Positions 35,458 to 44,078 of a stretch of 64,000 nucleotides of DNA are shown here, piece after piece. Location of the stretch: assembly GCF_913055165.1 (NCBI RefSeq), contig NZ_CAJXJS010000014.1, positions 1 through 64,000 on the forward strand, in the 5' to 3' direction. The notes below the pieces were generated by a model, which was given only the letters and a program-made list of their open reading frames with translations, ran no database searches and had not been told where the DNA came from. Position 1 is the first letter of the stretch. Every line of letters starts with the position of its first letter. Made by a program: the position numbers and the translations under genes. Source of the stretch: an uncultured Devosia sp. (lineage in GTDB: Bacteria; Pseudomonadota; Alphaproteobacteria; Rhizobiales; Devosiaceae).

Positions 35458-36246
35458 ATGGATTCGTTTGAGCTAAACAAGATCATCGGCGCCGTGCTCG
35501 GCACCCTGTTGTTCGTCATGGGTGTGGGCTTTCTGGCCGAAGCCATCTACCACCCGATCGAGAACCGCGGCCCCGGCTATGCCCTGCCCGAGCCGGAAGT
35601 GGCCGAAGGTGGCGCTCCCGTGGAAGAAGAGCCGGCGGTTCCGCTGAGCGTGCTGTTGGCCAGTGCCAGCGCCGAGCGTGGCGCGGCGGCTGTGCGCAAG
35701 TGCCAGAGCTGCCACAATTTCGGTGAAGGCGAAGCCAACAAGCAGGGGCCGCTGCTTTATGACGTTGTGGGCGCCGTGCAGGCTCATGTCGAAGACTTCG
35801 CCTATTCGGACATCCTGATGCAGCACCACAATGAAGGGCTGGTCTGGTCTTACGAGAACCTCGACGCCTTCCTGACCAATCCCAAGGGTTACGCGCCGGG
35901 CACCAAGATGAGCTTTGCCGGTGTGCGCTCGCCGGAAGAACGTGCCGACATCCTGGCCTATCTCCAGACGCTGTCTGCCAATCCCGTGCCCTTCCCCGCG
36001 CCTGAAGCCGTGCCGGCTGAAGGTGAGGATGCCGCCGGGTCGGATGACACCATCCCCGAAGAGCTGTTGACCCCGGCCGAGGGTGGCAGCGAGGAGACCG
36101 TGGTAACTGCCCCCGAGGCTGCCGCGGAAACAGCCACGGAAACCCGCGATGCGTCGCCGGTTGTCGGCACCCCCGTTCAGGAAACCACGCCGGCAGCGCC
36201 CGAATCGGGCGGTGCCGCCGCTCCGGAACCGGCGGCCGGCCAGTAA
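35458..36246 (+). CDS. Membrane-anchored c-type cytochrome (CycM-like) with long acidic tail
   Basis: A 262-residue protein with an uncleaved N-terminal anchor (IIGAVLGTLLFVMGVGFLAE, about 7-26), a class I cytochrome c domain (about 65-175) with the haem motif CQSCH, GPLLYDVVG and the methionine ligand in GTKMSFAGV. It resembles CycM of rhizobia, which carries electrons from the bc1 complex to terminal oxidase. Unusually, about 85 residues rich in Ala, Pro, Glu and Thr follow the haem domain. A strong terminator lies 26 bases after the stop. Confidence 0.9.
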   Translation: MDSFELNKIIGAVLGTLLFVMGVGFLAEAIYHPIENRGPGYALPEPEVAEGGAPVEEEPAVPLSVLLASASAERGAAAVRKCQSCHNFGEGEANKQGPLLYDVVGAVQAHVEDFAYSDILMQHHNEGLVWSYENLDAFLTNPKGYAPGTKMSFAGVRSPEERADILAYLQTLSANPVPFPAPEAVPAEGEDAAGSDDTIPEELLTPAEGGSEETVVTAPEAAAETATETRDASPVVGTPVQETTPAAPESGGAAAPEPAAGQ

Positions 36247-36271
36247 ACCGGATCACCGCCGACATATGATC

Positions 36272-36301
36272 GAGCCGCGCCCCCTGCGCGGCTCTTTTCT
36301 T
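36272..36301 (+). terminator. Rho-independent terminator of the cytochrome c gene
   Basis: GAGCCGCGC, five-base loop, GCGCGGCTC, then TTTTCTT: a perfect nine-base stem with a T run on the plus strand, 26 bases after the stop and just before ghrA. Confidence 0.88.
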
Positions 36302-36312
36302 GAGGATGACCC

Positions 36313-37251
36313 ATGCTGCTGCTGCACCTTTCCGATGTCGATGAGGCCAGCTGGGCAAAGGCCTTTGCCGAGGCCCTGGCCCCCTACCCGGTGGTGCGGC
36401 AGACCGATACGTTCGACCCGGGCGATATCCGCTATATCTTTGTCTGGAAGCCCAAGGCCGACGCCTTTGATGGGCTCGACAACCTCAAGGCCGTGCTGTC
36501 TTTGGGTGCCGGGGTTGATGCCCTGCTCAAGCATCCCCGGCTGCCGGACGCACCCATCGTCCGCTTCGTGGACGCCGATCTCAGCCAGCGCATGAGCGAT
36601 TATGTGGTGGCCCAAGTCACCATGCACCATCGCCAGTTCACCCGCTTTCAGGCCGACCAGAAGGCGCATCGCTGGAGCCAGTATTACCCACCCGCCGCAG
36701 GCGAAACGACGGTGGGGATCATGGGCATGGGCGTGCTCGGACAGGATGCGGTGAGCCGATTGAGGCCTTTGGGCTTTGACCTCAGGAGCTGGAGCCGAAC
36801 ACCCAAGCAGATGGACGGGGTCGAGGGCTTTGCCGGCGACGCCCAGTTCGAGGCATTTCTGGCGGGCACCGATATTCTGGTGAACCTCCTGCCATTGACC
36901 CCGGAAACCACGGGCATTCTCAATCGCGACACTTTTGCGCGGCTCAGGCGCGACCGGCTGGCGGGTGGACCGGTGATCATCAACGCTGCACGGGGTGGCC
37001 ATCAGAAGGAAGCCGATATTGTTGCGGCCCTCGCCGACGGGACGTTGGGCGCGGCAAGCCTGGACGTCTTCGAAGTCGAGCCCCTGCCCTCCGACAGCCC
37101 CTTGTGGGATATCGAGAACTGCTACATCACGCCCCATATCGCAGCCATTTCCGATGAGCAGAGCGGGGTGCGCTATTTCAGCCGCATCCTGATCGATCAT
37201 GAGGCGGGCAAACCATTGCCCAATGTGGTGGACCGGCAGCGGGGCTACTGA
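36313..37251 (+). CDS. ghrA: Glyoxylate/hydroxypyruvate reductase A
   Basis: NADPH-dependent reductase of the D-isomer 2-hydroxyacid dehydrogenase family, 312 residues. It has the nucleotide-binding VGIMGMGVLGQDAVSRL, then the arginine in INAARGGH (catalytic Arg), SLDVFEVEPLPSDSPLW (Glu), and ITPHIAAIS with the catalytic His. The substrate loop matches GhrA (glyoxylate and hydroxypyruvate). The start follows GAGG from the terminator region. Confidence 0.9.
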   Translation: MLLLHLSDVDEASWAKAFAEALAPYPVVRQTDTFDPGDIRYIFVWKPKADAFDGLDNLKAVLSLGAGVDALLKHPRLPDAPIVRFVDADLSQRMSDYVVAQVTMHHRQFTRFQADQKAHRWSQYYPPAAGETTVGIMGMGVLGQDAVSRLRPLGFDLRSWSRTPKQMDGVEGFAGDAQFEAFLAGTDILVNLLPLTPETTGILNRDTFARLRRDRLAGGPVIINAARGGHQKEADIVAALADGTLGAASLDVFEVEPLPSDSPLWDIENCYITPHIAAISDEQSGVRYFSRILIDHEAGKPLPNVVDRQRGY

Positions 37252-37358
37252 GGTAATTCCGGCGAAATCGGTCGTGTCTGACACGCAAAATTCACTGGTC
37301 AGGCGGCAAGCTGTCGTTCAAGCAGGGTGCACTGGAAAAAGGGAGCCAGGTTGGGGGC

Positions 37359-38054
37359 ATGACTGACACCACACAGACGGCAAAGCCGGGGCTCTACGAA
37401 CGGCTCAAGGCCGCGACAGGCCATCCGCTGGCCGAACCGATCCTGGCCCTGATCTGCTTTCTCGAAGCCATGATTGTGCCGGTGTTTCCCGAGGTGATGC
37501 TGGCGCCCATGATCCTGGCCGATCGGCGCCGCGCCTGGCGCCTGGCAACGATCTGCACCGTGTTTTCCGTGGTCGGCGGCATCTTCGGCTATGCTATCGG
37601 CTATTATCTGTTCGACACCATCGGCAAGGGAATCGTCGAGTTCTACGGTGCCGGTGCCGGCTTCGAACAATTGCGCGAGAGCTTCGTGGCCAATGGCCCC
37701 TTCATGATCATGGTGGGCGCGGTCACGCCCATTCCCTACAAGATCATCACCATCACCAGTGGCGTCGCCGGAATCGATATCTGGACCTTCATCCTGTACG
37801 GGCTGATCGGCCGGGGCCTGCGGTTCTTCTTCCCTTGCGGCCTGTTCTATTTCTTCGGACCGGTCGCCAGCGAGTTCATCGAAAAGCACAAGAAATGGGC
37901 CGGCTGGGTCATGCTGGCCGCCATTATCGGCGGCTTCGCGGCCGCACCGCTGCTGTTTCCCAAGCATGGGGCCGAGGTGACGGACCGGGTGATCGAGCGG
38001 ACCACCGGGACCGACGTGATCCCGGGAACGCCGCCTGCCGATCAGGCCGAGTAA
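37359..38054 (+). CDS. YqaA/DedA-type (VTT domain) membrane protein
   Basis: A 231-residue inner-membrane protein of the DedA/SNARE-associated family, YqaA branch. The VTT core is EPILALICFLEAMIVPVFPE, FSVVGGIFGYAIGYYLFDTI and VGAVTPIPYKIITITSGVAG, the latter carrying the conserved Pro and basic residue. DedA proteins move lipids or lipid carriers across the membrane; the branch function is unknown. It overlaps the convergent aminopeptidase gene by 13 bases. Confidence 0.88.
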   Translation: MTDTTQTAKPGLYERLKAATGHPLAEPILALICFLEAMIVPVFPEVMLAPMILADRRRAWRLATICTVFSVVGGIFGYAIGYYLFDTIGKGIVEFYGAGAGFEQLRESFVANGPFMIMVGAVTPIPYKIITITSGVAGIDIWTFILYGLIGRGLRFFFPCGLFYFFGPVASEFIEKHKKWAGWVMLAAIIGGFAAAPLLFPKHGAEVTDRVIERTTGTDVIPGTPPADQAE

Positions 38055-39391
38055 CGCTGGCGCAAAAGGCCATAGATCGCCCTTATGCCCTGATCGGTGC
38101 CGCCGGCCGGGCGGCCGGGCCGGGCTTCGGGTGCCCAGCCGAAGATGTCCAGATGCGCCCAGGCCTTTGCATTGCGCACGAAGCGCCGGAGGAACAGCGC
38201 GGCGATGATCGATCCGGAATGGCCGCCGCTGGCAGCGTTGTTCACATCGGCGATGCGCGAAGCCAAAAGGCTGTCATAAGCCGACCAGAGGGGCATGGGC
38301 CAGAGCGGGTCTTCGGCCGACAATCCGGCGGCGACCAGACCTGCCGCGACGGTATCGTCGGTCGCGTAGAGCGCCGGCAGCTCAGGACCCAGCGCGACGC
38401 GCGCGGCTCCCGTCAGGGTAGCCATATCCACAATCAGATCGGGCGCCTCCTCGTCGGCCAGGGCCAAGGCATCGGCCAGGATCAGCCTGCCCTCCGCATC
38501 GGTGTTGCCGATTTCGACGCTGAGCCCGGCGCGTGACCGCAGCACGTCGCCAGGGCGGAAGGCATTGCCGGCAATAGCGTTCTCCACGACGGGCAACAGG
38601 ACGCGCAGCCGCACCGGCAGCCGCGCATCCATGATGGCGTGCGCCAGGCCCAGGACATTGGCGGCGCCGCCCATATCCTTTTTCATGATCAGCATGCCGG
38701 CGGCGGACTTGATGTCGAGCCCGCCGGTGTCGAATGTGACGCCCTTGCCCACCAGAGTTACCTTGGGGTGAGTGGTCTTGCCCCAGTGTAGATCAATCAG
38801 CCGCGGCGCCTGCGCGCTGGCGCGCCCCACGGCATGGATCATCGGGAAATTGGCCGCCAGCAGCTCGTCGCCGGCAATGACCTTGACCTTCATCTTGTGC
38901 CGGTGCGCCAGTTCGCGCGCTTTCTTTTCCAGCGCGTCGGGCCCCAGATCATTGGCCGGGGTGTTGATCAGGTCACGAGCAAGAGACGCTGCCTCGACCT
39001 GACGTTCCACTTCATCGGCGTCGGCACGGCCAGGTATGACCAGCTCGGGGCTCTTGTTGGAGCCGCGATACTGGGTGAAGCGGTAGGCACCCAGCCGGAA
39101 GGCAATGGCCCCCATGGTGGGGTCACCATAGTCGCCCTCCAGGCGATAGCGGCCTTCAGGCAGGCTGGCACCGGCGTGACCGGCGACGAAAACAGGCCGG
39201 TTCTCGGCAGGGCCGATGCCCAGCATATAGGCGGCAATGCCGCCATCAGCGTCCGGAAGGGCCAGAAGCGTTCCGCGCTGGCCGGTGAAGCCATTGGCAG
39301 TCGCCCAGGCCTGATGCCCCTCCGATATCCCGCTGGCCGCCACGCCCCCCTCCGAAATGAAGTGAACCGGGGTGATCGACGATTTGGACAT
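38042..39391 (-). CDS. Leucyl aminopeptidase family protein (peptidase M17)
   Basis: A 449-residue cytoplasmic two-metal aminopeptidase. It has the M17 core: LVGKGVTFDTGGLDIKSA with the metal-binding Lys and Asp, MKKDMGGAANVLG, and the signature NTDAEGRLILADAL with Asp and Glu ligands and the bicarbonate-binding Arg. The N-terminal domain is divergent from PepA, as in the shorter PepB-like branch. Substrate choice cannot be read. It shares 13 bases with the DedA gene at its end. Confidence 0.9.
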   Translation of the reverse strand: MSKSSITPVHFISEGGVAASGISEGHQAWATANGFTGQRGTLLALPDADGGIAAYMLGIGPAENRPVFVAGHAGASLPEGRYRLEGDYGDPTMGAIAFRLGAYRFTQYRGSNKSPELVIPGRADADEVERQVEAASLARDLINTPANDLGPDALEKKARELAHRHKMKVKVIAGDELLAANFPMIHAVGRASAQAPRLIDLHWGKTTHPKVTLVGKGVTFDTGGLDIKSAAGMLIMKKDMGGAANVLGLAHAIMDARLPVRLRVLLPVVENAIAGNAFRPGDVLRSRAGLSVEIGNTDAEGRLILADALALADEEAPDLIVDMATLTGAARVALGPELPALYATDDTVAAGLVAAGLSAEDPLWPMPLWSAYDSLLASRIADVNNAASGGHSGSIIAALFLRRFVRNAKAWAHLDIFGWAPEARPGRPAGGTDQGIRAIYGLLRQRYSA

Positions 39392-39463
39392 AGCGGGGAC
39401 TCCTGGGCTCTCCGCTCACTTCTAGAGAAGCCAGGCAGCACCGGCAACGGCACCCAGGGCCGT

Positions 39464-39478
39464 TTAACGCAGCGTTAG
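39464..39478. promoter_or_regulatory. CtrA-like box upstream of tadD
   Basis: TTAA, seven bases, TTAG: one mismatch to the CtrA site TTAA-N7-TTAA. It stands 60 bases before the tadD start. CtrA drives pilus genes in Caulobacter; here this is inference. Confidence 0.4.
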
Positions 39479-39538
39479 GGTTAATGATCTATTGCTCGGA
39501 GACAGGTTCATGCGGCCGGACACGGCCGGGAGTAAGAA

Positions 39539-40309
39539 GTGTTCGATCGAGCGCGGATCATCGGAACAATCCGTCCCCTGCTTCTGGCCGGAGTGGCGGC
39601 GTTGGCGCTTTCGGCCTGCGCATCCAACCGCGGGCAAATGGCGGCGACGGATTATGCGGGCATGAGCGCGGCAGAGAGCCACGCCAATCTGGGTGCGCTG
39701 ACGGCACGCTATCGCGCCAATCCCAAGGACCGCGCCACGGTCATTCAATATGCAGCGGCGCTCCGGGCCGCCGGACAGCCGCAGCAATCGGCAGCGGCGC
39801 TGGAACAGGCCATCATCCACTACCCTGGCGATGTGACCCTGTCGGTCGCCTATGCCAAGGCGTTGACGGCCGCAGGCCGGTTCGACCAATCCATTCAGGT
39901 CTTGCGCAATGTCATCCGCCCCGATGCACCGGATTGGAATGCGCTTCTGGTGCTGGGCGCCACGCTGGACCAGACCGGACGCCATGACGAGGCGCGGCAA
40001 GTCTATGGGCAGGCGGCAATCATCGCACCGGGCGAGGCTTCGATCGAAACCAATCTGGGCCTGTCCTATGCCATGACCAACGATCTGGTCGCGGCCGAAA
40101 AGCACTTGCGGCGCGCCGTGCAGATGCGCGGTGCCAATACCCAGACGCGGCAGAACCTGGCCTTGGTCGTGGGCCTGCAGGGTCGGTTTGATGAATGCCG
40201 CGCCATTTACGCTGCCGAACTGCCCCCCGAACAGGTCGAGGCCAATATGGCCTATGTGCGCGCCCTGCTGACTCAGCAGAACCGCTGGGATCTGATCGAC
40301 AAGGGTTGA
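39539..40309 (+). CDS. tadD: Tad pilus assembly lipoprotein TadD (TPR)
   Basis: A 256-residue lipoprotein with the lipobox LSAC (signal ends ALALSAC) and at least three tetratricopeptide repeats (DRATVIQYAAALRAAGQP, PDWNALLVLGATLDQTGRHD, ASIETNLGLSYAMTNDLVAA). TadD acts as the outer-membrane pilotin that helps the secretin assemble. The start is GTG at 39539, preceded by GGGAG. It faces the end of the leftward tadC operon. Confidence 0.85.
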   Translation: MFDRARIIGTIRPLLLAGVAALALSACASNRGQMAATDYAGMSAAESHANLGALTARYRANPKDRATVIQYAAALRAAGQPQQSAAALEQAIIHYPGDVTLSVAYAKALTAAGRFDQSIQVLRNVIRPDAPDWNALLVLGATLDQTGRHDEARQVYGQAAIIAPGEASIETNLGLSYAMTNDLVAAEKHLRRAVQMRGANTQTRQNLALVVGLQGRFDECRAIYAAELPPEQVEANMAYVRALLTQQNRWDLIDKG

Positions 40310-40378
40310 TCTGGCCCCCGGCCCATTCCCGTCCTGAAGACCTGCCTCCTGCAAGCCCGACAGGCGGCTCAGGCGTGT

Positions 40379-40537
40379 TCAGCCTGGATGCAGGATGATG
40401 AGGAATGCCGTCGCTAGCAGCGCCCAAATCAGGAACCCCACACCGGGCAGCAGCATGAACCAGATAATGATCGCCGCAGCCCAGAAACACAGCAGGGCCA
40501 GCACGACCAATGCTGCCTTGACTAGCCATGGCTTCAT
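40379..40537 (-). CDS. 52-residue membrane protein following tadC
   Basis: A very small gene, MKPWLVKAALVVLALLCFWA and then two hydrophobic stretches, the second being GVGFLIWALLATAFLIILHP. It starts six bases after the tadC stop on the same strand, so it is likely translated from the tad transcript. No family recognised. Two membrane helices with a positively charged N-terminus predict the N-terminus in the cytoplasm. No strong ribosome site precedes it; coupling to tadC is possible. Confidence 0.6.
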   Translation of the reverse strand: MKPWLVKAALVVLALLCFWAAAIIIWFMLLPGVGFLIWALLATAFLIILHPG

Positions 40538-40543
40538 TCAGGT

Positions 40544-41554
40544 CTAGCCGCCGCCCACCGTCGAGGCGACCGAGCCGGAGAAGACCTTGATCATGGCCGG
40601 GGAGAGAATGACGATAAAGAGCACCGGCAGGAAGAACAGGATAAGCGGCACGGTGAGCTTGGGCGGCAGGGCCGCAGCCTTTTTCTCGGCGTCCATCATG
40701 CGCGATTCGCGGCCTTCCTCGGCCATGACGCGCAGCGCCTGGCCCACCGAGGTGCCGTAGCGGTCCGCCTGGATGAGGGCGGTCATGACCGACTTGACGC
40801 CATCAAGCCCGGTGCGCCGGCCAAGATTGTCATAGGCGCGGGTGCGGTCTTCGAGAAAGGAAAGCTCGGCGGTCGTCAGGGTGAGCTCTTCGGCCAGTTC
40901 CGCGGACTGCGCACCGATCTCCTTGGCCACGCGCTTGAATGCGTGCTCCATGGACATGCCGGCCTCGACGCAAAGCAGCAGCAGATCAAGACAGTCGGGC
41001 CAGGAGCGGCGGATGGAGGCCTGACGCTTCTGGGTACGGTTCTTGAGCATCAAAAGCGGCAGATAGGCGCCGACCAGGCCCGCGGCGATAGCGTAAAGCA
41101 GGTTGAGATAGACCGGCCGGTCGCCCGGGGACAGGACGAGCAGATAGACAGCAGCGACCGCAAAGATGGCGATGGGATAGCTGAAACGCTGGAACAGGAA
41201 CTTGGTCAATTCCGCCTGCCCGCGCAGGCCGGCCATGGCCAGCTTGTCCACGGTGGTGTCGTCCTGGAAGGCCTTTTTGAGGTCGAAGCGCTCGACCGCC
41301 CGCTTCATATAGGTCTTGGCTTCCTTGCCGCGCCGGATGGAGCCACGCCCATCGGCATTGGCGCCGCCACGCAGACGCGCCATTTCCTCGGCCCGCATCT
41401 TGTCGCGTTCCACCGCCACGCGCTTGATGCGCTTCTTCATGTCCTGGCGAACCAGGAGCGACGAGCCGAAGGTGAACACGACCGCCGCCGCTGAAACGGC
41501 GGCGAGGACGGCTATGAGGAAGTCCCGCTGGGTAAGCAGCTCAACGATGTTCAT
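40544..41554 (-). CDS. tadC: Tad pilus platform protein TadC
   Basis: A 336-residue inner-membrane protein with the T2SSF/GspF domain, half of the TadB/TadC platform on which the Flp pilus is built. It shows an N-terminal membrane helix, a cytoplasmic loop, membrane helices around 120-165, a long cytoplasmic domain with SWPDCLDLLLLCVEAGMSME and RYGTSVGQALRVMAEE, and a C-terminal hydrophobic pair (LPPKLTVPLILFFLPVLFIV). The start ATG follows GGGGAG. It lies 12 bases from tadB. Confidence 0.94.
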   Translation of the reverse strand: MNIVELLTQRDFLIAVLAAVSAAAVVFTFGSSLLVRQDMKKRIKRVAVERDKMRAEEMARLRGGANADGRGSIRRGKEAKTYMKRAVERFDLKKAFQDDTTVDKLAMAGLRGQAELTKFLFQRFSYPIAIFAVAAVYLLVLSPGDRPVYLNLLYAIAAGLVGAYLPLLMLKNRTQKRQASIRRSWPDCLDLLLLCVEAGMSMEHAFKRVAKEIGAQSAELAEELTLTTAELSFLEDRTRAYDNLGRRTGLDGVKSVMTALIQADRYGTSVGQALRVMAEEGRESRMMDAEKKAAALPPKLTVPLILFFLPVLFIVILSPAMIKVFSGSVASTVGGG

Positions 41555-41566
41555 GCAACAGCTCCC

Positions 41567-42541
41567 CTAGACCTCGAACTGGACCATGCGGTTCATCACG
41601 AAGATACCGGTGGCCAGCATCAACACGCCGATCCCCAGGCACAGATTGCCGACCGGGGTGACAAACAGGGGCATCAGGTAAGTCGGCGAGACGATGGAAA
41701 CCAGAATGGAAACCACGACCGGCAAGGAGCCGATGATGCCCGCCGAGGCCTTGGCCTCCGAGGACATGGCCTTGACCTTCTGCTTCATCTTCTTGCGGTT
41801 GCGGAGCACGCGCGCCAGATTACCCAGCGCCTCGCTGAGATTGCCGCCAGCCTGTTGCTGCACGGAAATCACCACCACGAAGAAATTGACCTCGGGCAGC
41901 GGGACGCGGTCAAGCAACACCTGAACGGCCTCGGTCATGGACATGCCGAAGCTCTGCTGGTCGAGGACCCGGCCGAATTCGGATTTGACCGGTTCCTTGG
42001 TGTCCTTGGCCACCACGCGCATGGAATCGTTGAGCGGCAAGCCGGTCTTGACGCCGCGCACGATGGCTTCGATGGCGTTGGGCAGTTCGTCGAGAAACCG
42101 ATCCTGGTATTTCTTGCGGCGGCGCGAGACATACATGCGCGGCAGCAGATAGCCGCCCGCCACTGCGAACACGACGGCGAAGTAGATCGGTACCTGTGCC
42201 AGCACCAGGATAACGAAGAGCGCAGCGCCGAAAATGACGCTGTTGCGGATGAACGTAGCCGGCTTGATGGTCATGCCTGCCTGGAAAATCAGGTCGGGCA
42301 GGCTCAGGCGTTTTTTGGCGTTGAGCGCATCGGTCTGCGACTTCAGCGCCTGCTGGACGGTTTTGCGCCGGTCTTCCCGGGTGCGGCTGGCATCGGCCTC
42401 GCGGCGATTGGCCCGGATGTCACCCTGAAAGGCCTTCATGCGCTGCTGGGCACGCTTGTTCCCGAGTGCCGAGGGCACCAGAGCGAAGCCTGCGGCCCCG
42501 ATGGTGATGACGAACAGCGCAACGAGCAACAGCATGGTCAT
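41567..42541 (-). CDS. tadB: Tad pilus platform protein TadB
   Basis: A 324-residue T2SSF-domain inner-membrane protein, partner of TadC. The core is FLDELPNAIEAIVRGVKTGL, FGMSMTEAVQVLLDRVPLPE and the hydrophobic end NLCLGIGVLMLATGIFVMNR. It is two bases after cpaF in the operon. Confidence 0.94.
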   Translation of the reverse strand: MTMLLLVALFVITIGAAGFALVPSALGNKRAQQRMKAFQGDIRANRREADASRTREDRRKTVQQALKSQTDALNAKKRLSLPDLIFQAGMTIKPATFIRNSVIFGAALFVILVLAQVPIYFAVVFAVAGGYLLPRMYVSRRRKKYQDRFLDELPNAIEAIVRGVKTGLPLNDSMRVVAKDTKEPVKSEFGRVLDQQSFGMSMTEAVQVLLDRVPLPEVNFFVVVISVQQQAGGNLSEALGNLARVLRNRKKMKQKVKAMSSEAKASAGIIGSLPVVVSILVSIVSPTYLMPLFVTPVGNLCLGIGVLMLATGIFVMNRMVQFEV

Positions 42542-42543
42542 GG

Positions 42544-44040
42544 TCAGCGGCCCAAAATCTCGTGCTGCTCGACATTGGCCTTCTCGAGTGCCTCGACGAG
42601 ATTGGCCTCTTCGTTGAAATAGCGCGCGCGTTCGGTGAATTGCGGCTTGGTGATGCCGGTCGAGCGGTGCTTGCCGATCAGCATGCCGTTCGCATCCTCG
42701 CCCATGATGTCGTAGAGGAAGACATCCTGGGTGACGATGACGTCGCCTTCCATGCCCAGCACCTCGGAAATGTGGGTGATGCGGCGCGAACCGTCGCGGA
42801 GACGCGCGGCCTGGACGATCACGTCGATGGACGAGACGATCATCTCGCGAATGGTGCGGCTGGGCAGGGCATAGCCGCCCATGGTGATCATGGATTCAAG
42901 ACGGCTGAGGGCCTCGCGGGGGCTATTGGCGTGCAGCGTGCCCATGGATCCGTCATGGCCGGTGTTCATGGCCTGGAGCAGGTCGAAGGCCTCCGGGCCG
43001 CGCACTTCGCCCACGATGATCCGTTCGGGACGCATACGCAGGCAGTTCTTGATGAGATCGCGCATGGTGATCTCGCCCTCGCCCTCGAGATTGGGCGGGC
43101 GGGTTTCCAGACGCACCACATGGGGCTGCTGGAGCTGAAGTTCGGCCGAGTCCTCGCAAGTGATAACGCGCTCGTCCTTCTCGATGAAGGCGGTCAAACA
43201 GTTGAGCAGCGTGGTCTTGCCCGAACCGGTACCGCCCGAGATCAGCACATTGGCACGGACACGGCCCAGGATGCGCAGCACCTCGGCGCCTTCCGGCGAG
43301 ATCGAGTTGTACTTGACCAGCTGCTGAAGGGTCAGCTTGTCCTTCTTGAACTTACGAATGGTGAGCGCGGCACCATCAATGGCCAGCGGCGGAGCGATGA
43401 CGTTGACGCGCGAGCCGTCGGGAAGGCGGGCGTCGCAGATCGGCGAGCCTTCATCGACGCGGCGGCCGACCTGGCTCACGATACGCTGGCAGACATTCAT
43501 CAGATGCGCGTCGTCGCGGAAGCGCACATTGGTGAGACGTACCTTGCCGCCCACTTCGATGTAGCATTTCTGCGAGCCGTTCACCATGATATCGGCGATG
43601 TCGTCACGGGCCAGCAGCGGCTCGAGCGGACCATAGCCCAGAACGTCGTTACAGATGTCCTCGAGCAGGTCTTCCTGCTCGGAGATGGACATGACGATGG
43701 ATTTGAGCGCGATGATTTCGGCGACAATGTCGCGAATTTCCTCGCGAGCGGCCACCGATTCCATCGTGGCGAGCTGGCTCAGATCGATCGAGTCGATCAG
43801 CGCGTTGAAAATGGCGGACTTGGTCTGGAAATATTCCTTGGCGCGCTGCGCATCGGCGGGGGCGCGGACATCGAGCACTTCGTCCGTGGTGCGCATGCGC
43901 GCGCCTATCCCGTCACCATCGCTGGCGCGGCGCTGTTGCGGCGGGGCTGCGGATGGCGCCGGCGGCGGGCTCGCGACCGGCCGCGGTGCCTCGCTCAGTC
44001 CGGGCGTATTGCCACCAAATGTCGTACGCTTGCCAAACAT
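42544..44040 (-). CDS. cpaF: Tad pilus assembly ATPase CpaF/TadA
   Basis: A 498-residue secretion ATPase that powers extension and, in Tad systems, retraction of the pilus. It has a Pro-rich N-terminus, the Walker [17 protein letters not shown], the Asp box [20 protein letters not shown], the Walker [20 protein letters not shown], and the His box [18 protein letters not shown]. It is the typical VirB11-like ring ATPase. The gene before it in the operon is cpaE (38 bases away). Confidence 0.96.
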   Translation of the reverse strand: MFGKRTTFGGNTPGLSEAPRPVASPPPAPSAAPPQQRRASDGDGIGARMRTTDEVLDVRAPADAQRAKEYFQTKSAIFNALIDSIDLSQLATMESVAAREEIRDIVAEIIALKSIVMSISEQEDLLEDICNDVLGYGPLEPLLARDDIADIMVNGSQKCYIEVGGKVRLTNVRFRDDAHLMNVCQRIVSQVGRRVDEGSPICDARLPDGSRVNVIAPPLAIDGAALTIRKFKKDKLTLQQLVKYNSISPEGAEVLRILGRVRANVLISGGTGSGKTTLLNCLTAFIEKDERVITCEDSAELQLQQPHVVRLETRPPNLEGEGEITMRDLIKNCLRMRPERIIVGEVRGPEAFDLLQAMNTGHDGSMGTLHANSPREALSRLESMITMGGYALPSRTIREMIVSSIDVIVQAARLRDGSRRITHISEVLGMEGDVIVTQDVFLYDIMGEDANGMLIGKHRSTGITKPQFTERARYFNEEANLVEALEKANVEQHEILGR

Positions 44041-44078
44041 GAAAGTCCCTACAGTTCCTGACCCCTAGTCCTGTCCTG

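Noticed and set aside
42562-44061. A 499-codon open frame antisense to cpaF
   Set aside because: It is the complement of a certain secretion ATPase in GC-rich DNA, and its translation is low-complexity with no family marks.
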